Shown: one piece after another, positions 1 to 9,194 of the stretch
Layout: each line of letters opens with the position of its first letter
Numbering within the stretch: position 1 is the first letter of the stretch
Source: an uncultured Ruminiclostridium sp.
GTDB taxonomy: Bacteria; Bacillota; Clostridia; Oscillospirales; Ruminococcaceae
Assembly (NCBI GenBank): GCA_947627695.1
Contig: CANQXF010000013.1
Span: 1-64,000, forward strand
Direction: 5' to 3'
DNA length: 64,000 nucleotides
Program-made: the position numbers and the translations under genes
Notes under the pieces: model-generated
The model's input: only the letters and a program-made list of their open reading frames with translations
Databases searched by the model: none
What the model was told of the DNA's origin: nothing

Positions 1-16
1 CCCGCACCCGTCTGTT

Positions 17-877
17 TTACAGCTTCCTGAACCCGCAGGCTGAATTTCCGTTTACGAGCCAGCTTAGGGACGGCTCGAACATTACGCCGCCTCTTGGCTC
101 AAGTCCGTAACTGTACGTGTTCTTTATCGCTATCTGTGTAAAGGTGGTGGCTCTGTCCATAGCTATCGGCAGGCTGTCGCCTTTAAGCAGACCGCCTGTC
201 AGCACGCCTGCGAAGATGTCCCCTGTTCCGGGATAGCTTGCGGGAACGTAGTCGCAGTCCACACGCCAGAACCCGCCCTGCTCACGGTCACAGCCGATGT
301 TGGCGATAACGCCGTCCGCAAGGGGAACGCCTGTTATCACCGCGACCTTTACACGCTCGCAAAGGCGGGCGAGCCAGCTTCTTGCGGCGGCGGCGGTAAG
401 CTCCACGGGGTATTTCTCCCCCAAAAGCATTGCCGCTTCGGTGAGGTTTGGGGTTATCACGTCGGCAACGTTCACAAGCTCCCCCATTCGCTTGCAAAGC
501 TCGGGGGTGCAGGTGCGGTAAGGCTTGCCGTGATCGCCCATTACGGTGTCAACTATTTTAAGGCTGTCCTTGTATTCCCTGAAAAAGTCAAGGCAGTGGT
601 CTATCTGCTCCGTTGAGGCGAGAAAGCCGCTGTAAACTGCGTCAAAGGCTATCCCCAGCTTTTTGTACTGAGCGAGAGTGGGGCTGATGTAGTCGGTGAG
701 GTCCTTTATCACCACGTCCTCAAAGCCGCCTGTATGAGTGGACAAAACGGCGGTGGGAACGGGACAGCACTGTATCCCCATAGTGCTGAGGACAGGCAGT
801 ATAACCGCCAGAGAACAGCGGCCGTAGCCCGACATATCGTGTATTGCGGCGACCCTTAACTGATGTCTGCGTTCCAT
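17..877 (-). CDS. pdxK: Pyridoxal/pyridoxamine kinase (PdxK/PdxY type)
   Basis: A 286-residue ribokinase-fold kinase expected to phosphorylate vitamin B6 vitamers with ATP in the cytoplasm (pyridoxal phosphate salvage). Seen: the N-terminal HDMSGYGRCS stretch (residues 13-22), typical of PdxK/PdxY, and the GTGD anion-hole/catalytic-base motif at about 217-220. Length matches the family. The start has AAGGAG seven bases upstream. It follows the EAL-domain gene on the same strand after a hairpin, so it may be only partly co-transcribed. The split between pyridoxal and pyridoxamine preference cannot be read from sequence. Confidence 0.9.
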   Translation of the reverse strand: MERRHQLRVAAIHDMSGYGRCSLAVILPVLSTMGIQCCPVPTAVLSTHTGGFEDVVIKDLTDYISPTLAQYKKLGIAFDAVYSGFLASTEQIDHCLDFFREYKDSLKIVDTVMGDHGKPYRTCTPELCKRMGELVNVADVITPNLTEAAMLLGEKYPVELTAAAARSWLARLCERVKVAVITGVPLADGVIANIGCDREQGGFWRVDCDYVPASYPGTGDIFAGVLTGGLLKGDSLPIAMDRATTFTQIAIKNTYSYGLEPRGGVMFEPSLSWLVNGNSACGFRKL

Positions 878-896
878 ATTTTCTCCTTGTATATTT

Positions 897-923
897 AAGC
901 CGCAGGTCTGTTGCCTGCGGCTT
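897..923 (-). terminator. Hairpin between the EAL gene and pdxK
   Basis: Perfect 10-bp stem (AAGCCGCAGG / CCTGCGGCTT) with a 7-base loop directly after the stop of the EAL gene. The following T-run on the minus strand is poor, so this may be an attenuator or a weak terminator. Confidence 0.6.
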
Positions 924-930
924 TGATACG

Positions 931-3108
931 TTAAACCTTTATTTCGGCGTTCCGGTTCGCCTTGGGAATGAGAAATTCACGCTCGATAAGCGCGGCGGGC
1001 TTGGGCTTGCTGTAAAGGAAGCCCTGCGCTATGTCGCAGCCCAGCTCCTCCAGTATCGCCCTTTGCTCCTCGGTCTCCACGCCCTCGGCAAGAACGGTGA
1101 GCTTCAGCGCCTTGCCCATTTCGATTATCGCCTTGGCGATACAGCGGGCGGTCTCGTTCGTTTCAATGTCGTAAACAAGACTGCGGTCTATCTTCAACAC
1201 GTCTATGGGAAGTATCTTCAAAGATGAAAGGGAGGAATAGCCTGTTCCGAAATCGTCCATTGAAATGGAAACGCCTAGCTTTTTCAAGGCGTTAAGAACG
1301 CTCACCGTGCGGTCTATGTCTATGATAGCCATAGTTTCGGTAAGCTCCACTTCAAGACAGCTTGCAGGTATTCCCGATTGCTCGAGAGCGTTTTTCACAG
1401 ATTCAACCACGTCGGTCTGGTAAAGCTGCGCCTGGGACATATTCACGCTTATCCGTATGTCGGGATAGCCCTTTTCCCTCCACATACGGCTTTGTATGCA
1501 GGCCTGCAGCATTCCCCATTCGTCGATTTTTGTGATTATGCCCATTTCCTCGGCAACGCTGATGAACTGCCCCGGCATAATAAGTCCCTGGGTCTTGTGG
1601 TTCCAGCGCATAAGCGCCTCTGCTCCCACCATTTCACCTGTTTTTATGTCTATCTTGGGCTGGTAGTAAAGCTCCAGCTCGCCCTGCCGCAGGGCTTCGC
1701 CTATCTCATGCTCCACTATGTCCCTGCCGCTGACCTTTTTTTCCACCTCGGCGTCAAAGTATCTGCACAGGTCGCCTTGGCTTTCCGAGCCGCTGAACAG
1801 GGTTACGCTGGCTTTGTTGTAAAGCGTTCCTACGTCGTCTGCTCCGTCAAAGAAGCAAGCGCCTGCGGTAAAGCCTATCTGCTCCCTTAGCACTGAGGGG
1901 AGAGTTTCGTTGTTACAGCAGTTTTCTATCATTATGCCGATGCCCTTGAGCAACTTTTCCACCTCCGCCTTATCGCCGTATTCCAAAAGCATTGCGTAAT
2001 CGGAAAATCCCATCTTGCCCAGCACCGCTTTTTCGTCAGTCAGGCGGAGCATAGTTTCGGCGTACAGCTTGGAAAGCGTATCTGATACCTCTATGCCGAA
2101 AAGCATAGAGATGTTTCTCAGTCTTACCACCTGGAGGCATATCATAACGGCGGGTGTGCCTTTCTTCCTGCACTGTTCAAGGAGGTCCTCGCCCTTTGAC
2201 ATAAAGCCGCTTCTGGTGTATATTCCTGTGATAGCGTCAATGTTGCCGCTGTCAAAGGCGGCCTCGCGGTGTATGCGGTTGGCTGTGGTGTCGAATATCA
2301 TACCCGTGCGCAGGCGGCGGAAGTCGGTGGCGTCCTTGTTCAGCCTGCATTCTATGGTGAAGATGTGGTACGTTCCAGACGAAGTCTTCAGCGACGCTTC
2401 AACGTAAAGAGAGTCGGTGACGCCTGTAACAAAGCAGTTTATCTTTCTCTGCACCTCCAGCAGCTCGTCTTTTTTGACAATGGAGTACAGCTTTTCAAGG
2501 GGTATATTTTCCTTATCGGAAAAGCCCAGTATCTCGCACATAGAGGCGTTGGTCTCTATCCTTGCGGATTCGCCCTCGGTGATTATCGCAAACGGTCCCG
2601 CCTCGGCATTGGCGACGGCGGTCCTCATATAGTCAAACTCGCTGACTATCTCACTGCCCACGCCTGTCATACTGTCCCCTAAGTCGGAGCCGAAGGAGTA
2701 TATCTTTCCGTTGGCGGAAATGCTCTTCCAGCGAATATAGCCCTCTTTGCCGTGAGGGGCGTCGTAGCGGGAAACAACGCCGTTCTTTTTCAGAGCGTTC
2801 ACGCAAAGGGAAATGCCGTTGTTTTCACCTGAGCTTTTTTCGGAGAAAACGCTCCTGACGTAATCGGCGTTGGGAGTGATACCGCAGCTTTCCAGCAGCT
2901 TTTTCAGATCATCGCTGAAAGTAACATGAGAAAGGTCCTCATTCCACACAAGGCGGTAATCAAAAGCGCTGTCCGCAAGGCTGTCAAAGCGGTTGCGCTC
3001 GCGTTTGAGCGAAAACACCATACCCACAAATGCGCTTGCCGCAAGTATGCAGACAAACAAAAGCACCGCTGACATACATATCAGCGCAACGGGCAAAGCC
3101 TGTGGCAT
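931..3108 (-). CDS. Membrane-anchored PAS / degenerate GGDEF / EAL cyclic-di-GMP phosphodiesterase
   Basis: A 725-residue signalling protein. One N-terminal membrane helix is followed by a PAS-like sensor region, a GGDEF-fold region (about 300-440) in which the signature reads MGFSDYAM, and a C-terminal EAL domain (about 475-720). The EAL domain keeps EALMRW, the DDFGTGYSS loop, the KID lysine/aspartate, the AEGVE glutamate and QGFLYSKP, so it should hydrolyse cyclic-di-GMP, while the GGDEF part is probably a non-catalytic regulatory module. I chose the second Met (3108) because AAGGAGG lies 8 bases upstream of it; an upstream in-frame ATG at 3141 lacks a good site. Own promoter at 3176-3204. 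Confidence 0.9.
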   Translation of the reverse strand: MPQALPVALICMSAVLLFVCILAASAFVGMVFSLKRERNRFDSLADSAFDYRLVWNEDLSHVTFSDDLKKLLESCGITPNADYVRSVFSEKSSGENNGISLCVNALKKNGVVSRYDAPHGKEGYIRWKSISANGKIYSFGSDLGDSMTGVGSEIVSEFDYMRTAVANAEAGPFAIITEGESARIETNASMCEILGFSDKENIPLEKLYSIVKKDELLEVQRKINCFVTGVTDSLYVEASLKTSSGTYHIFTIECRLNKDATDFRRLRTGMIFDTTANRIHREAAFDSGNIDAITGIYTRSGFMSKGEDLLEQCRKKGTPAVMICLQVVRLRNISMLFGIEVSDTLSKLYAETMLRLTDEKAVLGKMGFSDYAMLLEYGDKAEVEKLLKGIGIMIENCCNNETLPSVLREQIGFTAGACFFDGADDVGTLYNKASVTLFSGSESQGDLCRYFDAEVEKKVSGRDIVEHEIGEALRQGELELYYQPKIDIKTGEMVGAEALMRWNHKTQGLIMPGQFISVAEEMGIITKIDEWGMLQACIQSRMWREKGYPDIRISVNMSQAQLYQTDVVESVKNALEQSGIPASCLEVELTETMAIIDIDRTVSVLNALKKLGVSISMDDFGTGYSSLSSLKILPIDVLKIDRSLVYDIETNETARCIAKAIIEMGKALKLTVLAEGVETEEQRAILEELGCDIAQGFLYSKPKPAALIEREFLIPKANRNAEIKV

Positions 3109-3175
3109 AAGGTTTCCCTCCTTTTTTATGATATACGGCATAAGCCGCTTTTCAGTTTCAAAAGTATATGCATTT

Positions 3176-3204
3176 ATTGTAACATATTTAAAGTCTTAAA
3201 TCAA
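3176..3204 (-). promoter_or_regulatory. Sigma-A promoter of the EAL gene
   Basis: TTGATT (-35), 17-bp spacer, TACAAT (-10) on the minus strand, about 70 bases before the chosen start. Confidence 0.7.
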
Positions 3205-3270
3205 GGGAATTTGCGTTAATTTTGCCCTGCCGTCAGCCAAAAAAACAAGTCGTTTTCTGTGCATTTTCGC

Positions 3271-3348
3271 AAAACAAAAAGCGTTCCTTCAGCCGCACTG
3301 ACGTGGGAAAACGCAGGTTTTCTCACAACAGGGCGATTTAAGAACGCT
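3271..3348 (-). terminator. Terminator of the fatty-acid operon, after acpP
   Basis: On the minus strand an outer AGCGTTC/GAACGCT stem encloses a smaller hairpin (GAGAAAAC / GTTTTCcC type) and is followed by TTTTTGTTTTG. It lies about 40 bases past the acpP stop, at the end of the ten-gene operon. Confidence 0.65.
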
Positions 3349-3385
3349 GTAATTGTCTTCTGTAATATGACAAAATCAGTCGGAT

Positions 3386-3616
3386 TTAGTCAACGTTGTC
3401 CTCGATATACTTAACGATATCGCCGACGGTCTTGATGTTCTCGACCTGATCGTCGGGGATCTCAATGTCAAATTCTTCCTCAAAGCTCATTACAAGATCC
3501 ACGATGTCAAGGCTGTCTGCGCCAAGATCCTCCTGAATGTTGGCGTCGGGAGTAACCTTTTCCTCTTCAACGTCAAGCTGATCCACGATAATGGATTTTA
3601 CCTTTTCGAATACCAT
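3386..3616 (-). CDS. acpP: Acyl carrier protein
   Basis: 76 residues, the usual size. It carries the growing acyl chain on 4'-phosphopantetheine attached to Ser35 in the DSLDIVDL motif, and is very acidic as expected. I chose the ATG at 3616, preceded by TTGGAGG; the longer reading frame that begins upstream adds 19 residues unlike any ACP. It is the last gene of the fab/acc operon, which is unusual, because acpP more often sits near fabF or fabK. The intrinsic terminator candidate follows. Confidence 0.97.
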   Translation of the reverse strand: MVFEKVKSIIVDQLDVEEEKVTPDANIQEDLGADSLDIVDLVMSFEEEFDIEIPDDQVENIKTVGDIVKYIEDNVD

Positions 3617-3669
3617 GATATTTACCTCCAAAGTTATATTTAATGCATTTTTATGAAACGGAGCGTTTG

Positions 3670-4473
3670 TCATTCTTCAAACATTCCGATTTTTCTGAAT
3701 TTATTATACCTATTTTCAAGCATTATGTCAATATCGAATTGAGAAATTCTTTCAACTGCCTCCGACAAATATTCCGCAAGGTTAGACGCAGTCAGCTTCA
3801 TATCGTTCTGAGCGCCGCCCACTGCCTCGGGGATTATCCTGTCGCACACGCCAAAACGCTGTGCGTCCTCGGCGGTTATCTTCATAAGCTCGCAGGCTTC
3901 CTTTTCCCTGCCGGGGTCCTTCCACAAAATAGAGGCAAAGCCTCGTGGGGAGATGACCGAATAAAGGGCGTTCTCCAGCATAGCAAGCTCGTCGCATACT
4001 GCAAGGGCAAGCGCTCCGCCGCTTCCGCCCTCGCCCAGCACTACGCTGATGACGGGAGTTCGCAGGGTCATAAATTCCATAAGATTGCGGGCGATAGCCT
4101 CGCCCTGCCCCCGCTTTTCCGCCTCAACTCCGCAGAATGCACCCGGAGTGTCAACAAGGCATATCACGGGACGGTGGAATTTTTCCGCCTCCTTTGCAAC
4201 GCGAAGCGCCTTGCGGTAGCCCTCGGGGTGGGGCATTGAAAAGTTGGTGCGCTTGTTTTCCTCGATATTTCTTCCCTTTACCTGCGCTATCACGGTGACG
4301 GGAACGCTGTTCAGGGTGGCTATCCCGCACATTATGGCGGGGTCGTCGCCGTAATGCCTGTCGCCGTGAAGCTCCAGAAAATTATTGAAAATAACGGGTA
4401 TATAGTCGTTTACCGTGGGGCGGTTCTTCAGTCTTATAAGCGCCAGCCTTTCGGTAGCCGTCAGCTTGTTCAT
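3670..4473 (-). CDS. accA: Acetyl-CoA carboxylase, carboxyltransferase alpha subunit
   Basis: 267 residues. With AccD it forms the carboxyltransferase that moves CO2 from biotin on AccB to acetyl-CoA, giving malonyl-CoA. Seen: the crotonase-fold CoA-binding core with [10 protein letters not shown] and the oxyanion-type glycines of [12 protein letters not shown]. Starts 19 bases after the accD stop, with GAAAGGC upstream. Order accC-accD-accA is standard for Clostridia. Confidence 0.96.
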   Translation of the reverse strand: MNKLTATERLALIRLKNRPTVNDYIPVIFNNFLELHGDRHYGDDPAIMCGIATLNSVPVTVIAQVKGRNIEENKRTNFSMPHPEGYRKALRVAKEAEKFHRPVICLVDTPGAFCGVEAEKRGQGEAIARNLMEFMTLRTPVISVVLGEGGSGGALALAVCDELAMLENALYSVISPRGFASILWKDPGREKEACELMKITAEDAQRFGVCDRIIPEAVGGAQNDMKLTASNLAEYLSEAVERISQFDIDIMLENRYNKFRKIGMFEE

Positions 4474-4492
4474 ATTCGTTTGCCTTTCAAAA

Positions 4493-5377
4493 TCAGGATT
4501 TTGGTCTTTCTTCCTTGGGGTAATTGTGCAGCTTCATTATCCTTGCAAGCGTTCTTCTCATCATAGTGCGCTCGACTATCATATCCACAAAGCCGTTTTC
4601 CTGCATAAATTCCGCCGTCTGGAAATCGTCGGGGAGCTGCTGCTTTATCGTCCCTTGTATAACTCTTCTTCCCGCAAAGCCGATAAGCACTTTTGGCTCG
4701 GCTATTATTATATCCCCCAGACTTGCGAATGATGCGGTGACTCCGCCTGTGGTGGGATCGGCAAGGACGGTGACGTACAGCTGTCCCGCCTGACTGTGCC
4801 TTGCCGCCGCGCCGCTGGTCTTTGCCATCTGCATAAGGGAAACTATCCCCTCCTGCATTCTGGCGCCGCCGCTGGCGGTGAAAAGCACTACGGGGAGCTT
4901 TTTCTCAGTAGCGTATTCAAAGGCTCTGGTTATCTTTTCGCCCACGACGCTGCCCATACTCGCCATCATAAAGTTGCTGTCCATTATGCCGATAACACAG
5001 CGGTATCCATGGATAAGACATTCGCCCGTAACTATTGCCTCGTTGGTTCCGCACTGCTGTTGGGCGGCTTTCACCTTTTTCTCGTAATCGGGAAATTCTA
5101 TGGGGTTTTTCCCCGTCATTCCTGCGTCGAACTCAACGAAAGTCCCCGGATCGGCGGTGTACTGCAAACGCTCCTGCCAGGTCAGCCTTGCGTGATAGTT
5201 GCAGGCGGCGCAGACCTTGCGGTTCTTTTCAAAGTCCTCCATATACGCCACTGTGCCGCAGCGGGGGCATTTGAACAGCAAATCCTTGGGTATGTTTATG
5301 TCGGAGGAGCCGTCGCTCTTTTCCTCCTCCCCGTCGTTGAAACGGGCTCTTACCACTTTAAACAGATCTTCAAGCAA
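4493..5377 (-). CDS. accD: Acetyl-CoA carboxylase, carboxyltransferase beta subunit
   Basis: 294 residues. Partner of AccA. The N-terminus carries the four-cysteine zinc ribbon of this family (CPRCG, then CAACN), followed by the carboxyltransferase core with the FTASGGARMQEG motif near the middle. It lies 15 bases downstream of accC. The about 35-residue acidic N-terminal lead before the zinc ribbon is common in Clostridia. Confidence 0.96.
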   Translation of the reverse strand: MLEDLFKVVRARFNDGEEEKSDGSSDINIPKDLLFKCPRCGTVAYMEDFEKNRKVCAACNYHARLTWQERLQYTADPGTFVEFDAGMTGKNPIEFPDYEKKVKAAQQQCGTNEAIVTGECLIHGYRCVIGIMDSNFMMASMGSVVGEKITRAFEYATEKKLPVVLFTASGGARMQEGIVSLMQMAKTSGAAARHSQAGQLYVTVLADPTTGGVTASFASLGDIIIAEPKVLIGFAGRRVIQGTIKQQLPDDFQTAEFMQENGFVDMIVERTMMRRTLARIMKLHNYPKEERPKS

Positions 5378-5392
5378 AACCTTGTTCCACCT

Positions 5393-6742
5393 TTACTTTT
5401 TTGTCAAATCCTTGCGATTGAGAAAGCCGATGTCAAAATCTCCCTTTTCAAAGTCGCTGTCCTTTAAGAGATTGAGCTGAAAGTCCACGTTGGTGGTTAT
5501 CCCCTCGATGAGAAATTCCCCAAGAGCGACCTTCATCTTCTGTATCGCCTCGGCTCTGTCCTTTCCCTTTACTATGACTTTGGCTATCATACTGTCGTAG
5601 TAGGGGGAAATTTCATAGCCCTGATAAACTGCGGTGTCTATGCGCACGCCGAAACCTCCCGGCATATGCAATGACTCTATCCTGCCCGGGCAGGGTCTGA
5701 AGCCCTTGGCGGGGTCCTCGGCGTTTATCCTGCACTCGATTGCGTGGCCGTCTATCTTCACGTCCTCCTGAGAGAAGTCAAGAGGCTGACCGTCGGCTAT
5801 CTTTATCTGCTCTTTTATCAGGTCTATCCCCGTGAGCATTTCGGTGACGGGGTGCTCCACCTGTATTCTGGTGTTCATTTCCATAAAGTAGAAATTCCTG
5901 TCCTTGTCCACAAGGAATTCCACCGTTCCCGCATTGGTGTAGCCGCAGGCTTTTGCTGCTCTCACCGCCGCCTCCCCCATTTTTTTGCGTAATTCGGGGG
6001 TCATTACCACGGAGGGGCTTTCCTCAAGCACCTTCTGATTTCTCCTCTGGCAGGAGCAATCGCGCTCTCCCAGATAAACGGCGTTGCCGTGTTCGTCCGC
6101 AAGGAGCTGTATCTCGATATGTCTGGGATTTACTATGAACTTTTCTATATAAACGTCGTCGTTGCCGAAAAACTGCTTTGCCTCCTGTTTGGCGGCAAAT
6201 ATTTTTTCTTCCAGCTCGTCCTCGCTCTCCACAAGGCGTATGCCCCGTCCGCCGCCGCCCGCTGAGGCTTTTACCATAACGGGATAGCCTATCTCTGCGG
6301 AAACGGCTTTTGCGTCCTCAAGGTTCTCCACTACTCCGTCGGAGCCGGGGACTACGGGGACGTTCGCCTCTATCATCGTCTTTTTCGCATTGGCTTTGTC
6401 CCCCATAGCGTCCATTGCGGCGGCGGTAGGGCCTATCCACTTTATGCCGCATTTGTCGCAAAGGCGGACAAATCCGCTGTTCTCGGAAAGAAATCCGAAT
6501 CCCGGGTGAATGGCTTTCGCTCCCGTTATCTCGCAGGCGGCAATTATCGCCTTGGTGTTTATATAGCTGTCCGCAGTGGCGGGAGGACCTATGCACACCG
6601 CCTCGTCCGCTATCTGGGCGTGTAACGCCGTTTTGTCCGCAGTTGAGTACACCGCCACGGTCTTTATGCCCATCTCACGGCAGGCTCGGATTATTCTCAA
6701 AGCTATCTCGCCTCGGTTGGCGATAAGTATTTTGCTGAACAT
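5393..6742 (-). CDS. accC: Acetyl-CoA carboxylase, biotin carboxylase subunit
   Basis: 449 residues, full length. It carboxylates the biotin of AccB using ATP and bicarbonate. ATP-grasp features are visible: the KASAGGGGRGIR glycine loop, the ERDCSCQRRNQKV segment, and FMEMNTRIQVEHPVTE with metal-binding Glu and catalytic Arg. Upstream GAGG and an ATG at 6742 mark the start. It is separated from fabZ by about 276 bases holding three hairpins, so this gene and the following accD-accA-acpP may be regulated apart from the upstream half. Confidence 0.97.
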   Translation of the reverse strand: MFSKILIANRGEIALRIIRACREMGIKTVAVYSTADKTALHAQIADEAVCIGPPATADSYINTKAIIAACEITGAKAIHPGFGFLSENSGFVRLCDKCGIKWIGPTAAAMDAMGDKANAKKTMIEANVPVVPGSDGVVENLEDAKAVSAEIGYPVMVKASAGGGGRGIRLVESEDELEEKIFAAKQEAKQFFGNDDVYIEKFIVNPRHIEIQLLADEHGNAVYLGERDCSCQRRNQKVLEESPSVVMTPELRKKMGEAAVRAAKACGYTNAGTVEFLVDKDRNFYFMEMNTRIQVEHPVTEMLTGIDLIKEQIKIADGQPLDFSQEDVKIDGHAIECRINAEDPAKGFRPCPGRIESLHMPGGFGVRIDTAVYQGYEISPYYDSMIAKVIVKGKDRAEAIQKMKVALGEFLIEGITTNVDFQLNLLKDSDFEKGDFDIGFLNRKDLTKK

Positions 6743-6827
6743 CAGTATACCTCGTTTTAGGCGGTAACGCCGTTATTTTGCTGGGTAGAGCAAAGCGGGG
6801 TCGGTGCGGTGGAGTTGCTTTACCGCT

Positions 6828-6984
6828 GGGGAAAACCTTTCTGAAGAAAGGTTATTCCCCAGACCCCTTTCCAAAGACTTTTAATGATTTTTTTCAAAAG
6901 GGGCTATACCCCTTTTGAAAAAAATAGTCAGAAGTTTTAGGGAGGGGGTTTGGGGGACGACCCTTTTCCAAAAGGGTCTCCCCC
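6828..6984. repeat. Three consecutive hairpins in the fabZ-accC gap
   Basis: The 276-bp gap between fabZ and accC holds three stems in a row: 6828-6860 (14 bp, one bulged A, loop TGAA), 6887-6925 (17 bp perfect, loop CTATA) and 6952-6984 (GGGGGA + GACCCTTTT arms, one bulge, 2-base loop). No reading frame crosses it. It looks like an intergenic mosaic repeat, or an operon-internal processing/attenuation site. Confidence 0.75.
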
Positions 6985-7018
6985 AATGGTACAGTGAATC
7001 CACCGTACCAACACCGCT

Positions 7019-7447
7019 TTACTTTATCGCAAAGGAAATCTCCGCGGAGACTGCTTTTTGTCCGTCGACGGTGCAGGTGCCGCTGCCGACGCCTACGGGA
7101 CCTTTCACCTTTATTATCTCCACCTCAATGCGCAGCAGGTCGCCCGGGACTACCTGGCGGCGGAACTTTGCCTCTTTAACTCCGCCGAAAAAGCCTATCT
7201 TCCCCTTGTTTTCAGGGAGCGCCAGCATTGCGACTGCTCCCGCCTGCGCCATCATCTCCAGCATAAGCACGCCGGGAACTACGGGATAATCGGGGAAATG
7301 CCCCTTGAACCAGAATTCGTCGGGCTTCATCAGCTTTGTTGCCACAACTCTCTTCCCCGCCTCCATCTCCTCAATGGTGTCTATCAGCAGGAACGGGTCG
7401 CGGTGCGGGATTATCTGCTTTATCTCTTCCTGTGTCATCAACGGCAT
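7019..7447 (-). CDS. fabZ: 3-hydroxyacyl-ACP dehydratase
   Basis: 142 residues, hot-dog fold. It dehydrates 3-hydroxyacyl-ACP to trans-2-enoyl-ACP. The catalytic His lies in GHFPDYPVVPG and the catalytic Glu in the LMLEMMAQ helix; IIPHRDPFLLID marks the N-terminus. Sits 17 bases after accB. No second dehydratase (fabA) is visible in the window. Confidence 0.96.
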   Translation of the reverse strand: MPLMTQEEIKQIIPHRDPFLLIDTIEEMEAGKRVVATKLMKPDEFWFKGHFPDYPVVPGVLMLEMMAQAGAVAMLALPENKGKIGFFGGVKEAKFRRQVVPGDLLRIEVEIIKVKGPVGVGSGTCTVDGQKAVSAEISFAIK

Positions 7448-7464
7448 GGTCTTTTTCCTTTCTC

Positions 7465-7896
7465 TCAGGCGTCAATGCGGATAAGCGGCTGGTCGTATTC
7501 CACCGACTCGCCGTCACTTACAAGTATCTCCGCAACGGTGCCGTCAAATTCGCTGGTTATCTCGTTCATCAGCTTCATGCTCTCAACTATGCATACGACG
7601 CTGCCCTTGCTCACCTTGTCGCCTACGGAAACGAAGGGCGGCTTTCCCGGAGCAGCGGCGGCGTAAAACGTGCCTATCAGCGGAGCCTTCACAAATCTTC
7701 CGCCTGAAGCAACGGCGGGGGCGGAGGCAGGCTGAACGGGCTGCGCGGCAGGCTGTACCTGCACGGCGGGTGCGGCATTGCGCTTGGTCAGCTTTACCCT
7801 GAACTCGTCCGTTTCCACCTCTATCTCGTCCATAGCGGCTTTGTTCACCTGCTGTGAAAGGGCGTCAACTATCTCCAGCAATTCTTTTTTATCCAT
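7465..7896 (-). CDS. accB: Biotin carboxyl carrier protein of acetyl-CoA carboxylase
   Basis: 143 residues. The C-terminal biotinyl domain carries ESMKLM with the biotinylated Lys at about 108, and an Ala/Pro/Gln-rich flexible linker precedes it. I start at the ATG at 7896 with AAGGAA upstream; a TTG three codons earlier is also possible but lies on the ribosome site. It lies between fabF and fabZ, a common clostridial order. Confidence 0.96.
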   Translation of the reverse strand: MDKKELLEIVDALSQQVNKAAMDEIEVETDEFRVKLTKRNAAPAVQVQPAAQPVQPASAPAVASGGRFVKAPLIGTFYAAAAPGKPPFVSVGDKVSKGSVVCIVESMKLMNEITSEFDGTVAEILVSDGESVEYDQPLIRIDA

Positions 7897-7931
7897 TTTA
7901 TGCAATTCCTTTCCTTATGGGAAGTTTTATT

Positions 7932-9164
7932 TTACTCAACAGGCAAGAAGCAAAGGCTCACGTTATGTCCGCCAAAGCCCAGAGAGTTGCTCACTGCGCC
8001 TGTTATCTTCATCTTGCGGTTCTCGCCCTTGCAGTTGTCAAGGTCACATTCGGGGTCGTCCACCTGAAGTCCCGCCGTGGCGTGAACAAGGTCGTTCTTC
8101 ATTTGCAGGCAGACTGCTATCGTTTCAACTCCGCCTGCCGCGCCCAAAAGGTGACCTGTAAGGGATTTCGTGCTGTTCATCACCATTTTGTAGGCGTGGT
8201 CGCCGAAGGTTTTTTTCACCGCCGCCGTTTCGGTGCGGTCGTTTATGGGAGTTGAGGTGCCGTGGGCGTTGACGTAATTTATCTGTTCAAAGGGAACGCC
8301 CGCCTCCTCAACGGCAAATTTCATCGCCATAGCTCCGCCCTCGCCGTCAGGGTCGGGGGAGGTCTCGTGATAAGCGTCGCAGGTAGCGCCGTAGCCCGCA
8401 ATTTCAGCGTATATCTTTGCGCCTCTGGCTTTTGCGTGTTCGTATTCCTCGATGACAACTATGCCTGCGCCGTCGCCGAGAACAAAGCCGTTTCTTTCTT
8501 TATCGAAGGGTATTGAGGCTCTGTTCACGTCGGTGCTTCTGGTGACGGCGTGCATATTGTTGAAGCCTGCAAAGGCAAAGCCTATCCTGCAAGCCTCTGC
8601 GCCGCCCGCAAGCATTACGTCAGCGTTGCCGTATTTTACTGCTCTGAACGCCTCGCCTATGCCGTGAGCGCCGCTGGAGCAGGCGGAAACGGGGCAGTAG
8701 TTTATGCCCTTGAAGCCTGTTTTTATGGCTATCGTGCCTGCCGCCATATTCCCTATCATCATAGGAATGGTGAAAACGCTGACACGCTGATTGCCCTTGT
8801 TATGATAAGCTAGCACCTGTTCCTCGGTGGTGTGCATTCCGCCTATGCCGCTGCCCACGATAACGCCCTTTCTGTACGGGTCGATGTCGGAAAAGTCCGT
8901 CCCTGCGTCCTCAAGCGCTTTCATAGCGGCGTAAAGCGCGTACTGGGACATAACGTCTATCCTGCGCTTTTCCTTTTTGTCGATATACTGGTCGGGGTCG
9001 AAGTTTTTCACGTCAGCAAAGACGTTAAGCTCCTCGCTTTGTCCCTCGAACCAATGACCGAGGGTAAAGCCGTTTTTCCCCGCGACGATATTGCTCCAAA
9101 ATTCGTCTACGGTGTTTCCTATGGGGCTGAGCACGCCCAAGCCCGTTATGACTGCCCTTCTCAT
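7932..9164 (-). CDS. fabF: 3-oxoacyl-ACP synthase II
   Basis: 410 residues, full length. Condensing enzyme that elongates acyl-ACP with malonyl-ACP. Catalytic triad visible: Cys162 in SACSSGAHG, His in NAHGTSTPIND, and His in KSLTGHLLGAAG. Starts 31 bases after fabG. No second KAS (fabB) is seen here. Confidence 0.97.
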   Translation of the reverse strand: MRRAVITGLGVLSPIGNTVDEFWSNIVAGKNGFTLGHWFEGQSEELNVFADVKNFDPDQYIDKKEKRRIDVMSQYALYAAMKALEDAGTDFSDIDPYRKGVIVGSGIGGMHTTEEQVLAYHNKGNQRVSVFTIPMMIGNMAAGTIAIKTGFKGINYCPVSACSSGAHGIGEAFRAVKYGNADVMLAGGAEACRIGFAFAGFNNMHAVTRSTDVNRASIPFDKERNGFVLGDGAGIVVIEEYEHAKARGAKIYAEIAGYGATCDAYHETSPDPDGEGGAMAMKFAVEEAGVPFEQINYVNAHGTSTPINDRTETAAVKKTFGDHAYKMVMNSTKSLTGHLLGAAGGVETIAVCLQMKNDLVHATAGLQVDDPECDLDNCKGENRKMKITGAVSNSLGFGGHNVSLCFLPVE

Positions 9165-9194
9165 TTTTATCCGTTTCCTTTCTTTTTTCTCTTT

